Part shown: piece by piece, positions 25,733 to 33,382 of the stretch
Layout: every line of letters begins with the position of its first letter
How positions within the stretch are numbered: position 1 is the stretch's first letter
From: a virus
IMG/VR virus record: IMGVR_UViG_3300018424_010528
Coordinates: 1 to 37,984 of that record
Direction: 5' to 3' (one strand)
Length of the DNA: 37,984 bases
Notes under the pieces: generated by a model
Told to the model about the DNA's origin: nothing
Databases searched by the model: none
The model's input: only the letters and a program-made list of their open reading frames with translations
Made by a program: the position numbers and the translations under genes

Positions 25733-28309
25733 TTATTGTTTTAATGAACCAACAATTGTAAAAGATAAACTTATTGTTCCACCGGTGTTCCAAAGGTTGT
25801 CTGGTTTAAGCCCAATGGCAAAAACATCTCCGGGGCCAAAATCAGATTCAACAAAATTAAAAATAACATTTGTGTCTCCGGTAACATCTGCATCTTCAAC
25901 AATAACTTCTTCTATAGAATCATACCCAGTTTCAATGAGTGCAGCATCAGTGCCAGCATTACCTATGTGAACAGATCCCGTAAGTGCACCAACTGCAGCT
26001 AAGTTTGTTGCTGCAGCGGATCCCCATGATCTAATTATTAATTTTTCAATGCTCCCTGACCCAGGAGCAACAAATGAATGATAATAACTAATACTTGTAC
26101 TTTCAGTTAAACTATCTTCTGGAAGGTAAAGTCTATCATTGTTTGAAGTGGCACTAGATATCTGACAAGCACCTCTTTCTAAAAATTTAGAGGCGCCAAA
26201 GCCTGCGCTATCATATATAGTACCAGATACGACTAAATCGCCTGATACTAATACAACGCCTCTGTCAGTACTATCTTTTGAACCAACAGTACCTGACAAC
26301 ATAATTTTTACATCATCTCCATAACCTTCGACTTCTGATGCTGCAGGAGAACTATCAAAACCCTCATGACCTAAAATTACTGTCTCATCAGTACCATCAA
26401 CAAAAAGAGTAGCAAAGTAATTATCTGTATTAACTTCAAAATTGTAAGGTTGTAGAGATGTATTAAATTCGGTTTTACTACTTCCAATAGTCACAAAATT
26501 AATACTACTGGCACCGGCATTTAAGTTTATATTATTATCAGCGCTTAATGTAACTATGTTATCTCCATCAATATTTAAAGTAGAATTGTTACCATAAATA
26601 TATTGATCATTTTCCCCGGGGTTGTTTAATCTTAATCTAGAATTAGCTACTAAACTAAGATCACCTTCAACTTCTAGTGACCCTGCAATTCCAACATTTC
26701 CACTAAATTGTGAACCGGTCAAAGTGGCAACAACAGAATCATCAACGTTTAAAGTTACATCGCCAGTTAAACCACCACCAGTTAAACCTGTACCTGCAAC
26801 AACAGAAGTAATGTCACCAGATCCCCCACCTCCACCAGTAGAATAACTAGCACCAGTGCCATCATATATAGTACCAGAAACAACAAAATCACCCGGAACA
26901 AGGACAACTCCCCTTGTTGAGGTATCTTTGGAACCCGCTGAACCTGACAACATAATTTTTACATCGTCTCCATAGCCATCGACTTCTGATGCTGCAGGAG
27001 ATGCATCAAAGCTTTCATGACCTAAAATTACCGTCTCATCAGTACCATCAACAAAAAGAGTAGCAAAAGAAGTATCTGTATTAACTTCAAAATTATAAGG
27101 CTGCAGAGATGTATTAAATTCGGTTTTACTACTTCCAATAGTCACAAAATTAATACTACTGGCACCGGCATTTAAGTTTATATTTACATCAGCACTTAAA
27201 CTAACAACGTTGTCACCATCAATATACATGCTAGTAACGGCACCATATATGTATTGATTTGTTGCAGTGCCGTTAAAGTATATTCTGTTATTATTATCGA
27301 TAAGCACATCATTACCAATGCTTAAAGAGCCAGTGATACCAACATTTCCGCTAAATTGTGAACCGGTCAAAGTAGCAACAACTGAATTGTCAATTGTTAA
27401 TCCGGAACTATCAACATGTAGCCCTGAATCTGGTGTTAAATCAACAGAAATTTCGTTCGCTGCAACTGTTATTCCATCACCCTCACCAACGTTTAAAGTC
27501 ACATCTCCAGTTAGTCCGCCACCAGTTAAACCTGCACCTGCAACAACGCTACTAATATCGCCACCTGCAGTAAACGATACACCATCGCCATTGTACACAG
27601 TGCCAGAAACAACAAGGTCGCCAGAAATTAACGTGGTACCACGATTTTCACTATCCTTTGAGCCAGCGGAACCAGACAACATTATATTTACATCAGCACC
27701 ATAACCGGTGACTGCAGCTGCATTTGCTGTTAATTCATCAGTAAACTCCTTATGGCCAAGTATTATAGAATTATCATTCGCATCTATGAAAAAAAATCCT
27801 ATTTCATCGTCAGTATTTACTAAAAAATCAAAATCCATATCTCCGGGATTGTGCACAAATCTACCCTGCGTACTAACACGTACGTCACCATGTAAATTTA
27901 AATAGTCATTACCATCGACATTCAAGAAGGTACTTGCGCCAGAATATATAAAAGGATAAGCAACATCTTCCTGTCCGCGGAAATGTATATACTCCTGAGC
28001 AATTATTTTTTGCGCAAACTGTACATCACCATCTTGAAATATTTTTAAAGCATTTATTTGGCCATCAGAATCTTGATTATCAGCCTCAATTACAAATGTG
28101 TTGTTATTTCCACTACCGCTTCCTGAATATACTAAATTAAAACCAAAACCATTACCTTGGCCACATCTATACAATATTGTATCATAGTTGTTAGTGTCCA
28201 TTTCAAAATTTAATAAAGTAGTATTACTTTCTGCAGCTATTAAATGTATTGACCCCGTTACACTAGCATCTCCGCTAACGTTTAATCCACTTGCCTTAAA
28301 ATTACTCAT
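25733..28309 (-). CDS. Tail fibre/adhesin protein with internal repeats
   Basis: A protein of 858 residues, Gly/Ser/Thr/Asp-rich, with no signal or membrane segment. It is built from repeated modules: a VSGTxYxxxG strand, a GDITSVVAGxGLTGGGLTG block that occurs twice (typical of phage fibre shafts), ATLTGSQFSGNVGI twice, a LSADxNINLNAGASSINF block twice, and a FATLFVDGTDETVILGHE block. A C-terminal domain of about 150 residues (after GFGASKFLE) is unique and beta-rich and is the probable tip or trimerisation/receptor region. AGGAG lies seven bases before ATG 28309. It lies just upstream of the glycan island. Receptor binding is inferred from composition. Confidence 0.88.
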   Translation of the reverse strand: MSNFKASGLNVSGDASVTGSIHLIAAESNTTLLNFEMDTNNYDTILYRCGQGNGFGFNLVYSGSGSGNNNTFVIEADNQDSDGQINALKIFQDGDVQFAQKIIAQEYIHFRGQEDVAYPFIYSGASTFLNVDGNDYLNLHGDVRVSTQGRFVHNPGDMDFDFLVNTDDEIGFFFIDANDNSIILGHKEFTDELTANAAAVTGYGADVNIMLSGSAGSKDSENRGTTLISGDLVVSGTVYNGDGVSFTAGGDISSVVAGAGLTGGGLTGDVTLNVGEGDGITVAANEISVDLTPDSGLHVDSSGLTIDNSVVATLTGSQFSGNVGITGSLSIGNDVLIDNNNRIYFNGTATNQYIYGAVTSMYIDGDNVVSLSADVNINLNAGASSINFVTIGSSKTEFNTSLQPYNFEVNTDTSFATLFVDGTDETVILGHESFDASPAASEVDGYGDDVKIMLSGSAGSKDTSTRGVVLVPGDFVVSGTIYDGTGASYSTGGGGGSGDITSVVAGTGLTGGGLTGDVTLNVDDSVVATLTGSQFSGNVGIAGSLEVEGDLSLVANSRLRLNNPGENDQYIYGNNSTLNIDGDNIVTLSADNNINLNAGASSINFVTIGSSKTEFNTSLQPYNFEVNTDNYFATLFVDGTDETVILGHEGFDSSPAASEVEGYGDDVKIMLSGTVGSKDSTDRGVVLVSGDLVVSGTIYDSAGFGASKFLERGACQISSATSNNDRLYLPEDSLTESTSISYYHSFVAPGSGSIEKLIIRSWGSAAATNLAAVGALTGSVHIGNAGTDAALIETGYDSIEEVIVEDADVTGDTNVIFNFVESDFGPGDVFAIGLKPDNLWNTGGTISLSFTIVGSLKQ
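26200..27211 (-). repeat. 651-bp in-frame tandem duplication within fibre gene
   Basis: Sequence at about 26200-26560 recurs at about 26851-27211, a shift of 651 bp (217 codons). An 80 bp core at 26454-26533 is identical to 27105-27184. Flanks are similar with scattered changes (for example 26371-26453 versus 27022-27104). A third, more diverged unit continues around 27560-27800. The shift is a multiple of three, so the frame is kept. The near-perfect core suggests recent duplication or gene conversion, a route to change fibre length. Confidence 0.85.
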
Positions 28310-28319
28310 CTTTGTTCTC

Positions 28320-28517
28320 CTAAACTACTCTGTAGTATACTTCGCCAGTAAATAGCTCTGATGTTCTTACATTCCCGGATTCATACCACACATTTACATT
28401 ATCACCGTACACTGTTAAAATTAAAGTATTACTGCCTAAGCTTACCGGTAAAGCTTCACTGTTTGAATTAGTAAAGGTAATTTTACCTTCTGATGTTATT
28501 GATGATTTTGTTGCCAT
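28320..28517 (-). CDS. Small beta-rich structural protein
   Basis: A protein of 65 residues, Ser/Thr/Asn/Val rich, predicted to be all beta. The C-terminal SELFTGEVYYRVV echoes SESFTGNVYLQITAS at the C-terminus of the next gene upstream, so the two may be paralogous or modular. It lies 10 bp before the tail fibre gene, which suggests a fibre accessory, attachment or chaperone role. The ribosome site is weak. No named domain recognised. Confidence 0.7.
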   Translation of the reverse strand: MATKSSITSEGKITFTNSNSEALPVSLGSNTLILTVYGDNVNVWYESGNVRTSELFTGEVYYRVV

Positions 28518-28521
28518 ATTA

Positions 28522-28824
28522 CTAACTCGCGGTTATTTGCAAATAAACATTGCCAGTAAAAGATTCAGAAACTGATATTGTGACAGTACTAGTATCTATA
28601 GCTGAAATATATACATTAATGTTGTTATCAGCTGTTGCAGTTACTATTGGTACCGCGCTGTAACTCTCAGTAAAAGTATATGTTTCACTGCTGCTGCTAG
28701 AAAAAGACACTGTTGCAGTTTCTATTTGAACACCAGCGACCGTCGAAGTTGCAACATATACGGGTGTTTTTCTATTAATTGGATATATTTTTCTGTGTCT
28801 GTTTTTGTCATATCTTATTGGCAT
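28522..28824 (-). CDS. Small beta-rich tail/fibre-associated protein
   Basis: A protein of 100 residues. The first 25 are basic (RYDKNRHRKIYPINRKT). The remainder is beta-rich with YSAVPIVTATADNNINVYIS and DTSTVTISVSESFTGNVYLQ. The VPIVTATA then VYIS pattern resembles the H-type-lectin-like or gp53-like fold seen in phage fibre tips, but I cannot assign it firmly. It is followed closely by its shorter relative and the fibre gene, so a role in the fibre is likely. Confidence 0.72.
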   Translation of the reverse strand: MPIRYDKNRHRKIYPINRKTPVYVATSTVAGVQIETATVSFSSSSSETYTFTESYSAVPIVTATADNNINVYISAIDTSTVTISVSESFTGNVYLQITAS

Positions 28825-28833
28825 TTACTATCT

Positions 28834-30132
28834 CTACAATATTGTTGAAGCTACACTGGCCAAATCAGACCTTTGCCCTTTTGACAAATTAACGTGCGCG
28901 GCAAGTGTGCTATCTTGAAATTTATCTATAACTATGCTCAAACCAGAACTTTGTCGATCAATATATGGTGTGTCGATTTGGTCGATGTCACCCAGTAATA
29001 CTATTTTAGAACCTGTACCCATCCGTGTGATGATAGTCTTTAATTCATGTATTGTAGCGTTCTGTGCTTCATCTACTATCATGAAACTATTATTAAATGT
29101 TCTACCACGTATGTAAGGAATAGGAGCAACCTCAATAACACCAGAAGCCATCTGCATTTTAAAAAAACTAGTGTCTTTAAAAGCAACTCGTACGTTATCT
29201 AAGATAGGCATCATCCATGGGGCCATTTTTTCATCCATAGAACCAGGCAAATAACCTAAATCTTTTCCTACTGGTTGTAATGTTCTCGTAACTAACAATC
29301 TTTCATAATCACCCGATTTTCCATCTTTTACGCCTAACATACCAGCCATCAATGCTAAAAATGTTTTACCAGAACCAGCTAACCCAGTTAATGTCACTAG
29401 TGGTATTTGAGGATCAAGCAGGGCTTCTATAGCAAATCTTTGTTCAGAATTTCTTGGTTCAACTTGTATTAAAGAATCCATTTTGTATTTTAATCTATTT
29501 ACTTGGCCTTTTTTATATATGCCTAACATTGAGTTTTGAGATGATGTGCCAACGACAAAATGGTTTTCGTTTAGCTTGTGTTCTGTTTCAATATGACCTT
29601 GTTTATAAAACTGATCTATTTGCTCACATGTCAAGTCTATGCTATTAAAGCCTTTAAATGTATCGACGTCAGTTGAAATTCTATCTTTTACGTAATCAGC
29701 AACATCAACACCTACGGCATCGCATTTTACACGAAGATTAATATCTTTAGTGATAACTCTTATAACATCATTGGTTGCACTATGCAGTTTTAGAAACAAA
29801 GCACAACCAATTATAACATTGTCATTATAACCATAGTCAAAACCTTCAGGTACTTGATCATGTATTTTTGGGTCTGTTTCAAACTTAAACCAAATATCAT
29901 GCACTTCATCTATCTTCCATCCTGTGCCATTTTTGGGTGCATGTCTCATTTGATCTAAAAATCTATTTACATATCTAGCATTATCACCAACTAGGCCTCT
30001 TCTGTCTTTAAACTTATCTAACTCTTCTAAAACAACTAATGGCAAAACAATATTGTTCCCAATAAAAGCGTGGATTGATTGCTTGTCATACAACATTACT
30101 GATGTATCTAATATAAAAGTTTTTCTTGTCAT
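28834..30132 (-). CDS. phoH: PhoH-family ATPase with N-terminal PIN domain
   Basis: A protein of 432 residues. Residues 1-150 form a PIN RNase domain with acidic residues Asp9 (ILDTSVML), Glu37/Glu38 (VLEELDKF), Asp104 and Asp130 (ITKDINLR). Residues 225-432 are PhoH: Walker A GLAGSGKT (250-257), Walker B MIVDEAQN (351-358), and a later LLGDIDQIDTPY. This PhoH2-like arrangement couples an ATP-driven RNA helicase to a ribonuclease in bacteria. PhoH genes are common in marine phages, and their role in infection is not settled. AAAGG precedes ATG 30132. It is divergent from the plus-strand regulator. Confidence 0.94.
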   Translation of the reverse strand: MTRKTFILDTSVMLYDKQSIHAFIGNNIVLPLVVLEELDKFKDRRGLVGDNARYVNRFLDQMRHAPKNGTGWKIDEVHDIWFKFETDPKIHDQVPEGFDYGYNDNVIIGCALFLKLHSATNDVIRVITKDINLRVKCDAVGVDVADYVKDRISTDVDTFKGFNSIDLTCEQIDQFYKQGHIETEHKLNENHFVVGTSSQNSMLGIYKKGQVNRLKYKMDSLIQVEPRNSEQRFAIEALLDPQIPLVTLTGLAGSGKTFLALMAGMLGVKDGKSGDYERLLVTRTLQPVGKDLGYLPGSMDEKMAPWMMPILDNVRVAFKDTSFFKMQMASGVIEVAPIPYIRGRTFNNSFMIVDEAQNATIHELKTIITRMGTGSKIVLLGDIDQIDTPYIDRQSSGLSIVIDKFQDSTLAAHVNLSKGQRSDLASVASTIL

Positions 30133-30198
30133 TTTTTTACCTTTAGAAATATGTTAGGTTTATTGTATAATATAATATATTATTTTTATGGAGTTGTA
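30133..30198. promoter_or_regulatory. Divergent promoter region, phoH / Cys-rich regulator
   Basis: This 66 bp gap is the only divergent spacing in the window. On the plus strand a TATAAT lies at 30166-30171, 33 bp before ATG 30199, preceded by TTG; a good -35 box at 16-18 bp is lacking. On the minus strand TATTATACAATAAACC provides AT-rich -10 candidates for phoH. Both genes have clear ribosome sites (GGAG at 30190-30193; AAAGG near 30141-30145). A promoter must exist here for the plus gene; its exact elements are uncertain. Confidence 0.5.
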
Positions 30199-30453
30199 AT
30201 GAGTCACAATAGAGAACAAAAAACATGTTTTTCTTCATGCGAAACATTAAACAAGGCCTGCGAAAACAAAAAGTGCAGGAACTGGTTAAATTGTAGTAGT
30301 AAATTAAATTGCGCAATAGTTGCGGCCAAAGATGGGCCTCGTACTTTACAGGAAATAGGGGATTTACATGGACTTACTAGAATGCGCATCTGTCAAATTG
30401 AAAAAAGTGCAATTAAAAAACTAACTCAAATATTTAAAAAATTTATTAGGTAA
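30199..30453 (+). CDS. Cys-rich small regulator with sigma-region-4-like HTH
   Basis: A protein of 84 residues, the only plus-strand gene. The ATG at 30199 has GGAG five bases upstream; an earlier in-frame start at 30151 would add a 16-residue hydrophobic stretch and lacks a site. The N-terminal half holds Cys10, Cys14, Cys21, Cys26, Cys32 and Cys38, suitable for zinc or Fe-S binding. The C-terminal half, TLQEIGDLHGLTRMRICQIE, is a clear sigma-70 region-4-type helix-turn-helix followed by AIKKLTQIF. I recall similar Cys-rich HTH proteins in other phages, function unknown. It may bind DNA or RNA polymerase and respond to redox or metal. A terminator follows the stop. Confidence 0.88.
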   Translation: MSHNREQKTCFSSCETLNKACENKKCRNWLNCSSKLNCAIVAAKDGPRTLQEIGDLHGLTRMRICQIEKSAIKKLTQIFKKFIR

Positions 30454-30485
30454 ATTATCATACAATAATTATATCCAAAATAAAC

Positions 30486-30511
30486 AAAAGGCGGTAAAAC
30501 CGCCTTTTTTT
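30486..30511. terminator. Bidirectional intrinsic terminator
   Basis: AAAAGGCGG (30486-30494), a five-base TAAAA loop, then CCGCCTTTT (30500-30508) form a nine-pair stem with a five-pair GC core, followed by T-rich sequence on both strands (TTTTTTT to 30511 on plus; TTTTGTTTATTTT on minus). It lies between the convergent ends of the plus regulator (stop 30453) and the Hc1-like gene (stop 30537), so it ends both transcripts. Confidence 0.92.
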
Positions 30512-30536
30512 ATTATGTAAGCAAATAAAATGATGT

Positions 30537-30737
30537 TTATTTTTTGTCTTTTGAAGCTTTTTCTGCTTCAATAGTAATTTTTACTAGCTCAGCAGCTTCT
30601 TTTTTCAAAAGACGTAGACCTTTACGTGCACGAACACCAGCAGACGCGTTGCCATTAGCATTCTTTTGTACGTCAAGTTCAAGCGACTCTACGATAACTT
30701 TAATTGCTTCCCATTTTTCTTTAATATCCATGGACAT
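30537..30737 (-). CDS. Histone H1-like nucleoprotein, Hc1 family
   Basis: A protein of 66 residues, Lys/Ala/Glu-rich and helical. KEKWEAIKVIVESLELDVQK, a NGNASAGVRARKGLRLLKKE core and a lysine tail match the small Hc1-type family (the GxRARKxLxxLKKxA motif). Chlamydial Hc1 compacts DNA; related short proteins occur in many bacteria and phages. In a phage it may bind phage or host DNA. It is the last gene of the accessory block, directly before the bidirectional terminator. AGGAG is seven bases before ATG 30737, so this start is secure. Confidence 0.88.
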   Translation of the reverse strand: MSMDIKEKWEAIKVIVESLELDVQKNANGNASAGVRARKGLRLLKKEAAELVKITIEAEKASKDKK

Positions 30738-30738
30738 A

Positions 30739-30966
30739 TTACTCTCCTAATAAAATGCTAGATTTTTGACTAGCAACGTTTTTGTTTGATTTTATATCGT
30801 TTATTATTTTTGTTATTGTTTTTACATGCTGTTGGTCTTCTAACTCCAAAGCAAACAGATATATTATCTGTAATATTTGATTATTGTTAACACCATAATC
30901 TAAAACTGTTTGTACTATTTCTCTAGCTTTTATATTATCTTCTATTGCTTTTACATCATCACTCAT
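30739..30966 (-). CDS. Small helical protein of unknown function
   Basis: A protein of 75 residues, acidic and helical, with VNNNQILQIIYLFALELEDQ in the middle; no membrane segment or known motif. It overlaps the zinc-site protein gene by four bases (ATGA at 30963-30966) and ends 1 bp before the Hc1-like start, so it is clearly part of this operon. Function unknown. Confidence 0.72.
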   Translation of the reverse strand: MSDDVKAIEDNIKAREIVQTVLDYGVNNNQILQIIYLFALELEDQQHVKTITKIINDIKSNKNVASQKSSILLGE

Positions 30967-31451
30967 TTTTTCACCATTGTATTATACATGTAAGGCTCAA
31001 TTCTGAAAGCACTGGACCCAGTTATTCTTAATAGTTTTCCACTAACAGAATCTTCATCGCTTTCACGCGACAAAACTATAAAACAATCTTCTACTATCCA
31101 CAAATTGTTTTGAAAAATATGTAATACGTGTTCCCAGTCGTGTAACTCACAGTTGTAATTTTGCAGAACATTACTTATTTCTTTTGGTATCATTAGCATA
31201 ATATCTTCTTTTGATATTGTTGCTCCTACTTCTTTGCCACCATAAATTTCACTCTTGCAAATGTCAATAACGTTATGTATTACACCACAGTTGTTACATG
31301 CCGCATGTTTTGGTATAACAACATTTGAATCTAGATCAATCGTAGAGAAAACAATAAATTTATGATATATTATTTCTTTACGCTGACGCATTTGTGGTAA
31401 AACACAATGACATTCAACTAAATGTTTACACCATGATTTTTGACTAGTCAT
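30963..31451 (-). CDS. Conserved phage protein with putative zinc site
   Basis: A protein of 162 residues. Cysteines cluster in the first 65 residues: Cys8, Cys14, Cys16 (WCKHLVECHC), Cys52 and Cys55 (ACNNCGVIH), and Cys65, with nearby histidines. The CxxC plus upstream Cys/His pairs suggest a structural zinc ribbon. The C-terminal half is mixed alpha/beta with IFQNNLWIVEDCFIVL. I recall proteins starting with the same WCKHLVEC and having CNNCG in other large myoviruses, all unnamed. It is coupled to genes on both sides. The function is unknown; nucleic acid or polymerase binding would suit a zinc ribbon. Confidence 0.82.
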   Translation of the reverse strand: MTSQKSWCKHLVECHCVLPQMRQRKEIIYHKFIVFSTIDLDSNVVIPKHAACNNCGVIHNVIDICKSEIYGGKEVGATISKEDIMLMIPKEISNVLQNYNCELHDWEHVLHIFQNNLWIVEDCFIVLSRESDEDSVSGKLLRITGSSAFRIEPYMYNTMVKK

Positions 31452-31708
31452 TACTTTTTACTTTTTCCAGATCTGCCACCACTTTTTTTTGGTACACTAG
31501 TCTCTTTGGGTACCGCAGATTGCATTACGTTATACATTTCATAACTTTTAGCATCAAAGCTTGCTTCTAATACTCTGATTAACTTGTCTCTTTCTTCAAT
31601 GTTGATGTTAAAAGTGCCAGTGTTTGTACCATCGATAATAGTTTGTATTACGTCTTGTTTCAAAATAGACATTACTGATTTGTATGTTGACAAATATTTA
31701 TCACTCAT
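31451..31708 (-). CDS. Small protein with basic tail, unknown function
   Basis: A protein of 85 residues. The first 65 are helical with a NINIEERDKLIRVLEASFDA segment. The C-terminal 18 are a flexible Gly/Ser/Lys tail (KKSGGRSGKSKK) that could contact nucleic acid. GGGG lies 7 bases before ATG 31708, and the stop overlaps the next start (TAATG). A 70 bp upstream gap holds AT-rich sequence with possible -10 boxes (for example TATAGC and TATTTA on the minus strand) but nothing firm. Confidence 0.75.
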   Translation of the reverse strand: MSDKYLSTYKSVMSILKQDVIQTIIDGTNTGTFNINIEERDKLIRVLEASFDAKSYEMYNVMQSAVPKETSVPKKSGGRSGKSKK

Positions 31709-31778
31709 CTTTGTTCCCCGTGTATATAAATATGCTATAATGAATAATTACAATATTTTTTTTAATTGTAAAACTATA

Positions 31779-32996
31779 TCAAGCAAAATTAACAACACCA
31801 CCAATAGTTTTTAATGTTTCAGTTAAGTTTTTAGCTACCTGTGCGCACACGTCATGCCATTTTTTAGGTATTACAATATTTTCACACTTAATAAAGCCTC
31901 CGCATGCTCCACTAACATAATATTTTACGGCCCAGTCGACTTCTTCTTTTATTAATGTGTCACTATTCCTTAATCTTATTTCACAAAGCTCATTAGCTAA
32001 ATTCGATACTCTCTCCGCATATACTTGTTGTAATGTTTCTTCTGCGCTTAACATTTTATTTATAAGTGATTTTTTATGCGCAGATATATCTTTATCAGTG
32101 TTTAGGACTATGTTTTTATTATATATTTGTACTTTGTTAACAAAACCATACCGTTCTTCTTCATTACATGCAATAGCTATCACGTCGCCAAACTGACAGT
32201 TAATACTCATTCCTCCAGTAATTTTAATTAAGTCTACTAACGCATTGATATTTTTGTATGATGTACCGTATTGCAATGGTACAACATTTAACTTTCTTTT
32301 AAGCCAGTTAGTACCCAGCGTAGCAATTAATTCTTCTGGGAAGCTTCTGCATATTAACAACCAATTTTGCTGAGTTTCATTTGCCTTAGTTAGAAATGTA
32401 TTTATTTCGCTTACACTTGCTATGGCACCTTCAATTAAAAGTATACTAACATCATTTAAAACAATGTTGTTTGTACCTATCATTTTCGAAAAATTCTTGT
32501 CTATTACTAAATCTGACCTGTATCCATTTTTTAATTCAATTACGTTTTCACTAGAATTGCTATCTATAACAGATATATGAGTTGTCGGACTTATATTGTC
32601 AAAAACATTTTCAACTATAGTAGCTGCTTCTGCAGACACGTGTCTTTTAATATTTTTTATTATTTCTTTTGTTCCTAATCTAAAATCAGATTCTCTTTTT
32701 ATTTTATTTGCTAAATAATAAAAAAGTAAAGATGAGCTGCCAGGTTCATATTTTTCAATAGCTTGACACGCATCTAATATTATCTTGGATATTTCATTAT
32801 CAACTTCATTCTTCTCTAAAGATAAAAACCATCTAGATGCACTTGATACACCCAGATGGTAAATATTTGACTTAATCAAACCTTTTTTATTATGCCACAT
32901 GTCCGCAGTAGAAACCACGTGTGATATAACACTTTGTGACAGATTTTCAACCTTTAAGAACTTTGTCTTCTGATACTTTTTTGCTTTGTTTTTCAT
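31779..32996 (-). CDS. Divergent GroEL-like chaperonin subunit (short, altered ATP site)
   Basis: A protein of about 405 residues from ATG 32996 (a TTG at 33002 is the other choice; neither has a strong ribosome site). Residues about 155-300 align by eye with the GroEL apical domain: NGYRSDLVIDKNFSK (GroEL RGYLSPYFI), SILLIEG, NWLLICRSFPEELIATL (LLIIAEDVEGEALATL) and INALVDLIKITGGMSI (RKAMLEDIATLTGG). YAERVSNLANELCEIRL fits GroEL ERVAKLAGGVAVIKV, and EEVDWAV the RVEDAL region with Asp398. The equatorial GDGTTT is EPGSSS, losing Asp87, and the N-terminal GPKG loop is not seen. It is about 140 residues shorter than GroEL. ATPase activity is doubtful. Confidence 0.68.
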   Translation of the reverse strand: MKNKAKKYQKTKFLKVENLSQSVISHVVSTADMWHNKKGLIKSNIYHLGVSSASRWFLSLEKNEVDNEISKIILDACQAIEKYEPGSSSLLFYYLANKIKRESDFRLGTKEIIKNIKRHVSAEAATIVENVFDNISPTTHISVIDSNSSENVIELKNGYRSDLVIDKNFSKMIGTNNIVLNDVSILLIEGAIASVSEINTFLTKANETQQNWLLICRSFPEELIATLGTNWLKRKLNVVPLQYGTSYKNINALVDLIKITGGMSINCQFGDVIAIACNEEERYGFVNKVQIYNKNIVLNTDKDISAHKKSLINKMLSAEETLQQVYAERVSNLANELCEIRLRNSDTLIKEEVDWAVKYYVSGACGGFIKCENIVIPKKWHDVCAQVAKNLTETLKTIGGVVNFA

Positions 32997-33198
32997 TTTC
33001 AAAATACTGCGTTAATTTTTCTATAGAATTAAATACTAATTTTTGTATTTCAGCAACCTTACTGTACTCTAGAGCATAATCAATAATCTTTGCTGCAATA
33101 GCAATTATGAAACAAAGGACAGAATATGTAAAAGAAACTTTGTAAAAAAGATAACTCAATACTAGCAAAATTTCTGGGAAGCCTAAATTAATTTTCAT
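32947..33198 (-). CDS. Small membrane protein
   Basis: A protein of 83 residues with two hydrophobic segments near the N-terminus (PEILLVLSYLFYKV and YSVLCFIIAIAAKIIDYAL) and a charged C-terminal helix rich in Lys and Glu. GAGG is six bases before ATG 33198. The end overlaps the chaperonin-like gene by about 50 bp, so that start may be further downstream. It overlaps the preceding small membrane protein gene by 11 bp. The two-helix plus charged tail form would fit a holin or a membrane anchor, but that is only a shape argument. Confidence 0.75.
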   Translation of the reverse strand: MKINLGFPEILLVLSYLFYKVSFTYSVLCFIIAIAAKIIDYALEYSKVAEIQKLVFNSIEKLTQYFENEKQSKKVSEDKVLKG

Positions 33199-33373
33199 AA
33201 CACACCTCTTCGTGACATATATCTAAAATAGTTTCTATTCTCTTAAATCTTTTCTCAATAGCTTTTCTTTCTTTAACTTCTACATATCCGCTATACACAA
33301 TCAACAATATTGCAAATGCTAATAAAAATCTATAGATGTTGTCCTCGCTAAATAATTCATTTATAATTTTCAT
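33188..33373 (-). CDS. Small single-pass membrane protein
   Basis: A protein of 61 residues. One transmembrane helix at about 15-31 (RFLLAFAILLIVYSGYV), then a highly charged coiled segment VKERKAIEKRFKRIETIL and two cysteines near the end. GAGG lies five bases before ATG 33373. It is immediately downstream of the ligase-like gene. With the 83-residue protein it forms an overlapping pair of small membrane genes, which could be lysis-related, but nothing in the sequence proves it. Confidence 0.75.
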   Translation of the reverse strand: MKIINELFSEDNIYRFLLAFAILLIVYSGYVEVKERKAIEKRFKRIETILDICHEEVCYEN

Positions 33374-33382
33374 ATTGACCTC

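Noticed and set aside
27267-27704. Open plus-strand frame of 145 codons within the fibre gene
   Set aside because: Antisense to a strongly supported fibre gene; composition is Pro/Ser/Thr simple sequence mirroring the Gly/Val repeats, and no ribosome site is seen.
32055-32062. TATAAATA on the minus strand
   Set aside because: Inside the chaperonin-like gene, with no gene start a short distance downstream; likely chance in AT-rich DNA.
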